Assembly: GCF_021155765.1 (NCBI RefSeq) | Contig: NC_060114.1 | Location: 18,396,501-18,460,500 of the forward strand | Direction: 5' to 3' | Length of the DNA: 64,000 nucleotides | From: Diprion similis | Taxonomy: Eukaryota > Arthropoda > Insecta > Hymenoptera > Diprionidae | In this document: in pieces, positions 37,521 to 49,201 of the stretch | Position numbering within the stretch: the first letter of the stretch is position 1 | Layout of the letters: every line of letters begins with the position of its first letter | Notes under the pieces: model-generated | The model's input: the letters and a program-made list of their open reading frames with translations, nothing else | Told to the model about the DNA's origin: nothing | Databases searched by the model: none | Made by a program: the position numbers and the translations under genes

Positions 37521-38822
37521 ATCTTTGAATAATTTTACATCAAATCTTGCAGTACAAATGCGTTCACAACCTACGGATAAACCTGACGAATACTGACCGG
37601 CAGGTCAACTCAGGTGTGCTCAGGTGGATTCGCGAACACTATACCTACACTTCTCAGGGGTCGCAGAGGGTAGTTTCTGTCCGAGAACTGGACACTGATC
37701 ACTGGTTACTGGTCACTCGGACGTCTGCGCGATGTGCGTGGACAAGCAGACCGGGTTTTTCGAAAAAGACAAAGACTTTATCGCCAGGAATTAACTGTCG
37801 TGTTTCTAGAACCGGAATTCTACAATTTGGAACGATATGAACGTTCGTTTTTTGCGTTATTCCTACGTCGGCAAATACCTTAAAATGTTAACTAAATGAA
37901 CAAGGTGATGATGTAGGCTTATATTGGTAGAGAGATCATTGATATTGACTTTATTAAAGCTGATAATTACAATTGTAATAAAAATAATAATAGTTATAAT
38001 AACCAAAACCGTATGTTTTAATTACGTGATTCGGACCGATCTAAAGATTCGCGGATAAAACTACTTTCGGAGGTACTGGAATTACGTTTTTTTTTTTACG
38101 TACAATTATTGTTACATCACGCGTAAATATATTTATCATGTGCATTCAAAAATAAATTGTTTACTACAGAGTTGTAAATAATGTATTAAATTTTTGAATG
38201 CATTCGCATTTATCAGTGGAATAAATTTCCATACAAAAAAAAATTCAATTTAATGGTTAATGTATTACTTTTCAATTACGAATTTTACAACCCTGGTTTG
38301 CTACACGTGATTCGTTTCTCGCTATGCGAATCTCAACGGAATGAAATTAAGAATGGGTACTTGTGTCTAAAATTATGTTGTATTTATATCTATTTATGCG
38401 TATAAAAAATAACGAAAAATACTTGTTGTAGCTATGTTTATTAGTGACTCGCACCGGCAGCGATGCGTTGAGTAAAAAAATACTTGGAAAGTCCGATTCA
38501 ACTGTAAAGCTAGAGTCGGAAATTCCTATTTAGAAACGAAAAGAGAAAAAAAATCGTCGCGATGATTACTCTTTCCAGATTTGGCCTGTCACTGTAAGTT
38601 TGAAAATCTCAGGTTACCATTCACACAATTATATTTCTATCAACTCGTTTATTACTTATTACGTTTTGTGGAACTTTAACATGGATGAACGTATCTTGCC
38701 AGATCCCCTTTCTTGCCAACAGGTTCACTGCATTCGGTTGTTATTTCAAATATTTCATTACTCGACTTATAATTACGAAATTCCTATATTTAACGTTCTT
38801 TGACATGGCGCAATTTGTCATG
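37521..38822. other. Intergenic spacer (caveolin promoter side and helicase 3' UTR)
   Basis: No gene was recognised. A minus-strand AATAAA at 38648-38653 is a candidate poly(A) signal for the helicase gene ending at 38823. Confidence 0.5.
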
Positions 38823-41800
38823 TCATCTGACTAGATGCGACAGTATTTCGTTTGGACGCGCGGTAGCTTGGATTCTTATGTAATTTCTTCGGGACTGAGC
38901 ATCTTCCAACAGAGCATTCCACATTCCGTCTCTCTGAAAATTAAACATTTTCCAAATGTATTGTCGTACATGTTTTATTTTTACGTGAAGGAATAGTAGA
39001 ATCGTTGGAGTCCTCGCAACGGCTTCAATGTCTAGTTTATCATACCTTGAATGCCGCGAAATTTCCGCATAATACGAGGCAGTGTTTTGCTCTTGTCAAA
39101 GCGACGCAGAGTCGCTGTGGATCCGACAGAAATCCGATCCCGTTTGTCCTAACGCAGGACATCACGATAATGTCCCGTTCGTGTCCTTGGAAACTATCCA
39201 CCGTATTTATCTCGATGCTTATTCTACTCCTGAGGTTCTCCATGGTGGTTGTGATCCTGTTGAAAAATGAACAGATGTATTTTTGCACGCGCAATATGAA
39301 GAATAACGAAGTAACATAAGGGACAATAAATTCAGTCATTTACCTCTGGTTGATTTTAGCTTCCACTAAATATTGCTGGTTTTTGTACGGCGTTATAACA
39401 CCTATTGATATATGATTCGATAGTTTTATCTGATCGATGTGGTCGATCATACTGTGTATGAGATTGGCGACAAATTCCGCTTCCTCGGTGTTCGAAAACT
39501 TGTCATGACTTTGCGTAGTAGCCATGTTCAGTATTCTATACGGATAAAATGGAAGAACGGTTCGACCATCGTTCACCTCAGCATTCTTGAGTTTTCCACC
39601 GTAGAAAAACTGGTTGGGCCAATGCGATATGTGGCTATCCATTCTGTACTGGGTGTCCAGCATGATAATCGAGTTGTTTTTCAGATTTTCCTGAGCTCTC
39701 TGAATTCGCGAAAATAAAGACTGATCGAGACCAAGCCTTTTCGCTCTCTGTAGACGATATTAACAGACAAAAGTGAGATCCAGTTTTTTAATAATGGACA
39801 AACAGTCAGTGTCAGCGATCGACGATAGCTCGTTAGTGTACCTGAGAAATTATCGTTGCAGGAAGTTGAGCCGGGTCTCCTACCAAGACTAGAGTATTCA
39901 CTCCTAACATTAGCGGAATCAAAGTTTCTGCTTCACAGCTCTGCGTCGCCTCGTCCACAATGCATACTGATATGTTGTTTTTTTTACCACTAGGAGCAAA
40001 TTTGGATGTATTTAATTGTTTGTCACTGAAATTCAATGATGTAATACACAATGATTCGAATTCCATGGACGTGATCAGGAAAATTAGTATAATTATATAA
40101 TCTTGAGTAATGGAATTTTTTCAAATTTCTTTTTTTACGTCATAGTATGTCCTCTTACCCAAATGCAGATTCCATTATGTTAGTGTAACAGGATGACAAC
40201 GTACAGGCAATTATGTTTGCACGAAGTAAAATATTGTTCTGAGTATCGCGTTCCTGTTTCAATGCGTATTGGGGGTCCGTGTTACTTTCGTTCTGAAAAT
40301 ATGACAGAAAAATAATTAATACAAGACAGATTTTGCTCTCCCAAAATTATTCTGAGATTCATTCAACTCACTTGACCGCATTTCTTTATAACATCATATC
40401 TCGTTTTCAAATCTGCAAGTTTTAACCTGTTGCAGTGGGCTTGATCTTCATTGACTTTATGTGTACTGGTCAACTTTGATTGTAAGGCGTTGATTTTTGC
40501 CTCTAGAAATCTTTTCTGTGAACATGATCGTTTGTTAACCAGTGAATCTCTAAGAAATGGATAGAATAATTTTTACTAATAGAATCTTGTTCCATTTCTT
40601 TCCAGGCCATTACTCGCACCTCTTCTTCGACGCTGTCCATTGACTGGCCCCAAAATCGATAGCTGTCGTGTGTCCTCTTCAAATCTCGTTTGGCCAACTC
40701 TTCGACAGATATTTCTTTGACTTTTGGATGCATGGTGTTGACCATTCCTACGCGAACCATCTTGAAACGATCATCTTCTACGAACACATTACAAAATCGG
40801 CATATTAATCGCATCAAGCATTTTACGGAGCGAGTTGTAAATGTATTTCAACTCACTCGATAACTTTGCCCGGCGTTGTAAAAGGCGCAATACTATTTCA
40901 TCGACGGCAGCATTTGACGGAGCGCAGAGAAGAATTCTCAAGCTTGCATCTTTCCTTCTGTACCTATTATCGCCGTACAGGACCTGCATCACCATGTTGA
41001 CGATAACATGCGATTTACCTGTTCCTGAAAGACGAAATCTGGCGTGACGTTTCTTTGCATAAAAAATACTATCTTCTTAGAGCTTTTGCCAGAAAAACAA
41101 CAGCAAATCAGCACCTGGAGGTCCTTGAATCAAACAGATTTTTGGCTCTTTACGTGCGATTGATTCTGTCGTTTTGAACACTGCTTCTGCCTGCTTGGAA
41201 TTCAGCTTGTCCTGAACAATACGAAAATAAATTATTGAAAATTTCAGCCACCTCATTTACACCTGTGTCACTCAACGTTGTCTCGCTCACCTTGGTAATC
41301 AGAGAGTTCTGGAGTGGTTTTTGAGGCTGAGCCAAATCTTTTCGAGATTGAAACTTTGGATTGAGTATCGAGAGAAGAAGAGGCGACCTGGGTAATAACT
41401 GCAGAGCTTGAACCATTCTCATTTTGGATCGCAGATAAGTTACGCATCTCAATCGCAATGGTCTGTTACAGAGATTTTTTATCAATGGTCTGGTAAGTAC
41501 CGTGTAAGTAAGAACGTGGGTCGGTCTTCTCACATAATTGCCTGTAAACATGAAAGAAACGTCTGCATCAAATTTTCGCGAATTATGCGTCAATGTGTTG
41601 CATTTTTTTGCCGCCTTTTTAAAGGTAATAAATCGAAACGACTAATTTCGAGGACTTACCGAGGTCACGATTGAAAAACGTATGTGGCGTAATTTTGGAT
41701 TTGTGCAGGTGCGTTATGTAGGCGAAAACCTTTGAAAAATGAAGTTTACCATCGTCATTACGATAGCATAATTCCAGAAATACAAGATCGCCATAAACAG

Positions 41801-44800
41801 GATGTATTTGCCTTTTTATTTCATCTTCGTTAGCCAACATCTCCAGCATCATTGTGGTTAATGTCGCATTAACTGATGGAAGTTTTTCCGAGGTTATCGA
41901 ATTGTTGACGATGGAACAAAACAGTGTTTGACGTCTGAAATAATATCGTTATATCAATTATTAATTATTGAGCGATACAAAACTTTTACTTTTATTTACT
42001 TTTGCTCTGAAACACAAACCTCTTATTTTGGTCGATACTTTCGAATTCCTTAGTGATTCCGTGCCACAATTCAAGAAGTAAAAGTGGCACCATAATGTGA
42101 TAGTATTCTTTGTAATTTTTATAATTTGTTAGCAACGGTATCAAACCATTGTCATCAACGATCGGCGGTTCAGATTTTATAAGTTTCTGTTCCTAATTGA
42201 ATAAAATAAGAGAAGTAAAAGAAAAAGTAGTGGGTAAATTACGGTAAATGCATGTAAAGAAAGTTCGCCTTATCTATTCATGATTAAAGCGAATTATAAA
42301 GATGGTGACAAAAGCGCTGAGCAAAGGTAAAATTCAAAGCATAGCAGAGTTCAGTTTGTAGTGAAATTATGATAATCTTGGACGGCACAACACGTAATGA
42401 AGTAATTTTTTTCAACATACTTTAAGCCATGAATCCACGACAACAATCGGCGGTTCAGATTTCAGGTGCTTTTGCTCCTAACAAAACAAAGCGATAAACA
42501 AAAAAAAAGCTGGATAAATTGTGCTAAATATTGTCAATTCCATATCGAATATCCTAAAAAAAATTCTCGTTTTTGTGATCAAAAATCAAATGAAATAACA
42601 ACCAGATGACAATAGTAGTCAAGCAATAACAAAATGTGATGAAACAGTGCTGAGTTTGGGTTAATACATGATATAAAATAATTATTTTCAACTTACTTCA
42701 AGCCACGATGGATTCCATGTCAATATGTGGAATAAAAATTCCTCCAATCTGGGATACTGTTCCGTATTGACGACTTGCTGCGGAGGAACCAATAATTTAT
42801 CTTTGGGTATAAGCGCATCTTTCCCAGGACATGTCTTCAACTTATTATTAGGATCAATCTGATATTCCTTAACTTTCGTGGCTGCCATGTCGAATCTAAC
42901 TTTCTTCTTAATCTTTCCCTGCCGTTTTTTATCCAACGAATTTGGGACCCGATTTTCCTTCTGATTCAGCGATACTTCCTTGACTAATCCAATCGTTTCG
43001 TCAATCTTAACCGTGGCGATTGAATTGGTAACTTCATCGACACCTTTGCTCTTATCTTCCAGTCGTTCTTCATGTAACTGTGCTGAAACCTTATTCACAG
43101 ACGCCTTCTTATTCTTACTGGACTTCAGTGGCACCGTTTGGCTAGAAATTTTCTGAGAACTCGCCAATTTGCTGGGCTGAGATTGCGCAGTTATTGAAGT
43201 TGACGGTGTCTCCGCAACCTTTGTACTCTTCTTTGATTCCTTCTTGTTCTTCAAAGGTTTACCCGGTTGCGAAGAGGCTTTCGAAGTTGAGGCGGCTTGT
43301 TGCTGCTGTTCACTGATCAAGAAGTCTCCTCTGTTCTTAGCACTGATTTTAGCTTTGCCTTGAGGAGCAACACGCTCCACCGAAGGTTTTGCCGAATTCA
43401 TTTTTCCCTTGTTAGCCAATGCCTTTAACTTCTCCTTTCGTTGATTGACAATCTCTAACTTTTCATTCTTAGATATTGGTAAACTCTTCCTTTTCCCTAG
43501 AGGCAGCGGAACATTCTGCGCCCATTTGTTCTTGACTCTTCTCTGCCTCTGCTCGTCCTCGTACTGCTTCTGCTTTATCTTACTGTCTATTTGTAGTAGA
43601 CGTTTCTGTTTAGACGTCAAATTCGACGGCAGCTTGGATACCTCAATACTGTAATCATTCAGTTCGGCACGTCCTGTGCTAGTTGAGGCCAGAGATGAAG
43701 TGTCGTCACGTTTGCTGGATGCTGTAAACGAGTCTTTAACACTGGAGCGTCTTCGTTGCGGCAAATGCAACGGCTCAATAATCTTGGGACCTTTTGGAGT
43801 GGCTTGTGTTATCGGTAGAGATTTATCAAGCTCCTTCTCAGGAGTTCTTTTTTCTTCGGTTAAAGTGGGTAAAGGGTCAGAAACGTGGAAGATGCCACAG
43901 TCCAAGTCATCTTCGTTCTCTTTATTAAGTTCCTTCTCAATATCATTGACACTCATGAGCTGCGATGGTTTAATTGATCTCTCAAAATGGTTGCCTTCTT
44001 TCTTTCCTTCCGGTTCGTCACTTTCGGGAACCTTAGCGTCCGCTAATACTGCTGCATTTAACAAATCCAGATTCAGATTTTTCATTTCGTCGTAAAAGTC
44101 CATCAGCGGACTTTCCGGCTCTTCTTCTTTGATCCGCTGGCTCTCCGACAGCCTTTGAAGCCAGGGATTGTCCTCGTCGTCACTGTCCGATGGCACAATT
44201 ATTTCTTCATACTCAGGGTCAATGATTTCCTCTTTGATGTCATACGCGTCTAGAATATGTTCCGACTTTATCTCTGGCGGACCGTCTTCAATGTCTATCA
44301 CATCTTCGTTTTTAGTCGTATCAAACAACTGAGAGCTCGGGAAAATGTCCTCATCGTCATCGCTCAAATCCACAATGTCGATAATTGAGAAACTGGTTTT
44401 TGGCTCTTCCTTAACAGTCCGTAATTTGAACGGGGAAGAAGTGGCAGATGGATTTTGATCATGGAACGATTGGTGCTCCGGCTTGATCTCCTTCTCTGCT
44501 GTTTGCATTGACTTTGGAGGTGACTTTAGGGATCTTGTTTTTGTCGCGTTAGAGACATCCGTAGTAACTTTTTGCGCCGATTTGTTTGTGGATTTTTTCT
44601 CTTTCGACCTATCTTCGTTTTTCTTTTTCGATCGATTTTTTCGGCTACTTTTACTCGGTACCGTGTGATTTTTGTCAGGCTCTCGAACATCACTTGTTAA
44701 CCAGGCAGAACAGGAAGGCTTCGAATGAAGTTTGGTACTCTTTGGTTTAGACACATTAGCTATAGTTTCCTTGCAGTAGCTTGGCACAGAGACATGACAG

Positions 44801-47277
44801 TCGTTTATCTCGCTCTGCTTTAGAGACACAGATTTTCGTATCGTTTCTGGCGTCGCTTCTGTTGTTATTGGTTTTATGAGCTTCTCCTCACAATCGATGC
44901 TCACTTCAACTACCCTTGAGGACATTTGATCTTCATTACTTTCGAGATTCATGGTCGAACGGTTAAACTTGTCCATATCTGCGCCATTAGTGCGAACCAC
45001 TGGAGTTACTGGCCTATCGGTATTGTTGATTTTCGGCTTTGGTGGGTCAATTCTTGGCGTCGGAAGGTCAATTCTTGGTTTTCGAACATCACTTGTTAAC
45101 CAGGCAGAACAGGAAGGCTTCAAATCAAGTTTGGTACTCTTTGGTTTAGACACATTAGCTATAGTTTCCTTGCAGTAGCTTGGCACAGAGACATGACAGT
45201 CGTTTATTTCGCTCTGCTTTAGAGACACAGATTTTCGTTTCGTTTCTGGTGTCGCTTCTTTTGTTATTGGTTTTATGAGCTTCTGATCACAATCGATGCT
45301 CACTTCAACTACCCTTGAAGACATTTGATCTTCATTACTTTCGAGATTTATGGTCAAACGGTTAAACTTGTCCATATCTGCGCCATTAGTGCGAACCACT
45401 GGAGTTACTGGCCTATCGGTATTATTGATTTTCGGCTTTGGTGGGTCAATTCTTGGCGTCGGAAGGTTAATTCTTGGTTTTAGTGGGTCCAATTTCGGGT
45501 TTGGAGGGATGAATAATTTTGGTTTCGGTAGGTCAGTTTTTGGATTCGGTACATCGACTTTTTTTATTGTCGACCAAATTTCTTGAATTTCTTCCACTTC
45601 CGGTGACATATCTTCTTGTTTCGCTGATACGTCAGCAAGAACGACGGTTGCCTTGACTTGAGAAACATTGGCATTATTGTCTGAAATAAATTTATTGATA
45701 AATATCGTCACAAACATTGAAAACGATGTAATAATTAGAAATAAAGTTTCGCTTGAGTCTTATGTCGTCCATAATTTCTATTTCTCTTAGGTTTGTCACC
45801 TTGTATTATCCGATGCTCGTTATTACACTTAGGGATTTTTGGATCTCCGTATCCAGAATCCAACTCAATAGTATTTGCAATTGGCAAATTTCGTTTCCGT
45901 GTGCATCTAGCATTTTCTGCTACAGACGATACCAAATTCGTTGGTTCGGATTGAGGAACAACTTGAATCGCAGATTCTAAGATTTCCTTTGCCGATTCTG
46001 ATCTTTGAGTCAATAGATCATCGAATTCTTCAAGGTTATTTAAATTCCTCTGCAATACAAAGTAAATTAATTGAAAAACTCTATTCAAGCTAGTAACGTC
46101 AAAGTGACGAAACGTTGAATTGAAAAAGTCAGTATTTCACCACTTTATTTACTTATTACGGTTTGCTACATTTCAGTTTATACGGTGGTTGTAAAATAAC
46201 CATTTTTCATAATAGTACATCATCACATTAGTGTTACGAACTTCAACTTTGTATTAATAAAATACACTCGAGCATCAATCAACAGTATTTCATCGATACT
46301 TACGTTACCCTTGCGAAGTTTATACACGTACATTGGCTCATTGTCCCTGTACGTTTCTACACTACCTATACCAATTATATCATTGTCATGAAGCTCGATC
46401 ATAGCCTTTGGTTCCTGAAGAAGTCCATTGACATAAATCCCATTAGAGCTCTGAAAGAATAACCATGAGTCAGGTGTTGTGAAGTTGAAAATCTAAATAA
46501 AAAACAAATGTAAAATTGCAGTATTCACCCCTAAATCAATAACTGCAAAGCCATCGCCAGTCCTGACAAAGAGGCAGTGTTGCCTGGAGACTACAATACT
46601 AGGACAGATGATGTCATTGTCTGGTTTTCGACCACACGAATACTGTAAAATGAAATGAGAAAAGTTACTCAACAAATTATAGTGGATCGAATAAACGATA
46701 TTTCATTATTTATCATAGAGATATCAATTTAGGATGCAGACTGCTTTGGGAAACCTCTATGTAGAGGTAATAAGGATAAAATCTTGTTGTAAAAAAGAAA
46801 TGGTATTAAAAAAAAATAAACGAAATGGCTGTGGCTGCAGGAAATGTGTTGCTGATAAAAAGCTTCCGTTACATTCAACAAACATGACAGAGACGGGATT
46901 TATTACGATAAAGAAAAGTTTGGAAGAAACTGAAGCCAATTAAAGCTCAGATCATTGAGATGGTCAATGTAAGAAAAAACAAAATTTCCATCCATAAAAG
47001 GAATGAAGTGACAAATGCAGTGAGAAAGTTAGGTTAACATCAGTAATATTTCTTTGTTGTAATGTGTTGATTCTTGTGTTGAAGGATCGGTGCAAACAGA
47101 AACAAAATAGAAAAGGTCAGGTTACGAATTGAAGCATTAATAACATTCCAAGTTACAGAATTGCATTTGTTTAACGATGAAAATTAAGTTAAAAAAAGCC
47201 GGGCTTACCGATCGTTGGTGTTTTTCGAGAATTATGAAATTCCTTGGATCATTAACCCTCTCTAATGTCCAATCCAT
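38823..47277 (-). CDS. FHA-domain Sen1/senataxin-like SF1B RNA:DNA helicase
   Basis: Eighteen exons, complement of join(38823-38933, 39046-39256, 39344-39747, 39842-40025, 40159-40292, 40372-40502, 40577-40777, 40857-41024, 41115-41211, 41291-41541, 41660-41934, 42020-42192, 42421-42477, 42697-45680, 45800-46049, 46304-46450, 46529-46642, 47209-47277), encode about 1986 aa with all phases consistent. Residues 24-100 form an FHA domain (GR at 27-28, SRQH at 42-45, SSNG at 62-65), a phosphothreonine reader. Residues 110-1190 are charged and disordered, with SUMO-interaction-like strings ([12 protein letters not shown]) and basic clusters. The C-terminal helicase has Walker A GPPGTGKS (1470-1477), [14 protein letters not shown] (1708), GDPAQLP (1733), [16 protein letters not shown] (1899) and LTRAK (1933). 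Sen1/SETX proteins unwind R-loops in transcription termination and DNA repair. The boundaries of exons 12/13 (40577, 40502) are the least certain. Confidence 0.88.
42421..42477 (-). other. Helicase exon 6, a duplicated hybrid exon
   Basis: This 57-nt in-frame exon reads [19 protein letters not shown]. Its start copies the start of exon 7 ([12 protein letters not shown], 42192 downward). Its end, TGGCTTAAA plus donor GTATGTTGAAAA, copies the end of exon 5 (TGGCTTGAA plus GTAAGTTGAAAA, 42697). The introns on either side also look alike. Confidence 0.8.
44682..45479 (-). repeat. 399-bp in-frame tandem duplication inside helicase exon 5
   Basis: Two adjacent copies (about 45081-45479 and 44682-45080) of a 133-codon unit run from [20 protein letters not shown] to [11 protein letters not shown] and differ at only a handful of bases. 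The repeat lies in the disordered linker after a Pro-Lys-rich stretch ([20 protein letters not shown]). Confidence 0.92.
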
Positions 47278-49177
47278 GTTCTGTCATTTCTTAGTTGACA
47301 GAAAAGCGAAGCGAATTTGCTGTCAATACAGGAAATAATATCGCTGACGCTAAACTTTCGATCAACGAGAGAGATCCGAATTCTCAGTTGAGTCTAACAA
47401 AAATTACGATTCAATTTCGTAACTTTCAATAACTGTACACTTTTATACACCTTAGCATGCAACGCCGTGTGCACATTGCGTTGTGTACTATAATTTATTC
47501 AACGTAATACCCTCAACGTGCTCTTAACACGGACCTGAGAAATGATCTGCTGCACAACGCGATCCGATTGATAAAATTTCATTCCCATACACCATCTTCT
47601 GGTAGAAGTTAGTAGTAATAAGTTGAAAAGAGTTCCGTCCGCCCGAATTTCTGCAACAAAATTGGTCGCATATACGATTGTTTTAGCATGCCATTCAATA
47701 ACAAATTCGAGGTGGGCTTAAATTGCTCTTCTTTTAAGATATTTCGGGCGTAGTGTCACGTGACCGATTTAAGAATCCTTACGAAAAATCATGTCATTCT
47801 TTCGTAAAACTTTGAATCGAGTCGCAATTTTTTTATCAAATGATCCTGCCATTGTCGGGAAGTATGCTCTAATCGGTTAGGACTAAATAAATATCGTGAG
47901 ATTTTTTATCCATTTATTTCCTCGCGAGACAGACTTTGAGGTTATATTTTACAAATTATTCAATCATTAATTTATACGGTAATTTGTCGGTTCTAGCTGA
48001 CCAGAGCACACTTCTTAACGTCAAACTATCGCATCATAAAAAATTTCAAATCGAATCGATTTTTTACGAAGGAATGAGACTGACTTTAGTAAAAATCCCT
48101 TAAATCGGTCACGTGACAACACGTTCGAATTTCCAATCTTCAAATCAACTTCCTACGGATCACGTGACAGGACCGAATAGGGCCGAAATAGAGCTGCCAC
48201 AGGCCTTGCGCATTACTGATCTACGCACTATCTGAATTGTACGCTTGCGTAACTAGTAGTTATGTAAAGTATCACATACTTCTGCATTCCTTTACACAAA
48301 ACTCAAAGTTTTTGCGAACGTAAGCGCATTGAGGTGAAGCTTAGTACCTCTGCCACTGTCTAGATAGCGCTAACAGATCAGTGGTTGCAACGACTTTGGG
48401 ACTTACAACATGAACATCGCCGAGTGTACGATATTGTGATGTGCCCGATAATCTGTAGTTTTTCGTAAACTGTATTGAAATTTTTCTCCTTGTGACGTTC
48501 GTTGCCGCTCAGTTTTCTTCTTAATAAATTACCACAAAGTATGAGATAGCAATGATTCGTAGTTAATTGTTCAGGACATAATGCAGTGTCGTTGAAACAA
48601 TGCTCGTTTTCTTAATGTTCATAATATCATAAATATAGCATACTAGACAGTTGAACACCGAAAGCGGCTGGGTAAGCACACGCTTTTTTCCACATGCTCG
48701 GCAATCACCGCTCCGCAGTAGCGAAACTTTGGTTTTTATTTTAGTACACAAAGAATAGGGTACTTCTGACTTTGAATTGACTCGTCATACAACAAATTTA
48801 ATATCTGACTGTGTATTTTTATATCGAACTTTGCCGGTACTTCTGAATGCCGATAAAGAATTATAACCTACAAATTGCAAGTTTGAACTGCTTCCCATTG
48901 CATTCGTTTATTTGTACATATATTCACAAACCTTTTGACGAGAAGCTGATTTCAAATTTTCACTTCAAAAATTTACCACAAACGTAACAAAATACATTTT
49001 ATGCCGTCGAACAAACCCTGAGTTTCCTAACTTGCTAAGTTTTTTAAAGAACAATCACCTACCGTGTTCTGTGTTAGCTCCAGCATCAAACACCTGTTCC
49101 ACTCATTAAATCACTTTATTTATATTTAATTAATACCAACTTTAATTTAAAATTTCTTTTATCTTCTCTACGTGTAG
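47278..49177. promoter_or_regulatory. Divergent intergenic region between helicase and importin-9
   Basis: The 1.9-kb stretch separates two genes pointing away from each other and should hold both promoters. It contains a fold-back repeat (about 47710-48165) and three CACGTG boxes at 47755-47764, 48108-48117 and 48162-48170. The frame at 48563-48751 does not resemble a known protein. An acceptor-like TCTACGTGTAG at 49177 suggests a spliced 5' UTR for importin-9. Confidence 0.6.
47710..48165. repeat. Fold-back repeat with E-box in each arm
   Basis: The arms 47752-47887 and 47990-48117 are imperfect inverted copies. GTCACGTGACCGATTTAAG at the left matches the complement of CTTAAATCGGTCACGTGAC at the right, and similarity continues through TTCGTAAAA, TTTTTTATCAAATGAT and GTATGCTCT-like blocks. 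Weaker complementarity extends outward. No coding capacity was found. Confidence 0.65.
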
Positions 49178-49201
49178 CAAAAAAGCAACCTGGAATCGAC
49201 C

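Noticed and set aside
43445-45586. Several + strand frames of 61 to 139 codons
   Set aside because: They are antisense shadows of the long helicase exon 5.
48563-48751. 62-codon minus-strand frame with two Cys pairs between the helicase and importin-9
   Set aside because: Short, no family match, and within the divergent promoter region.
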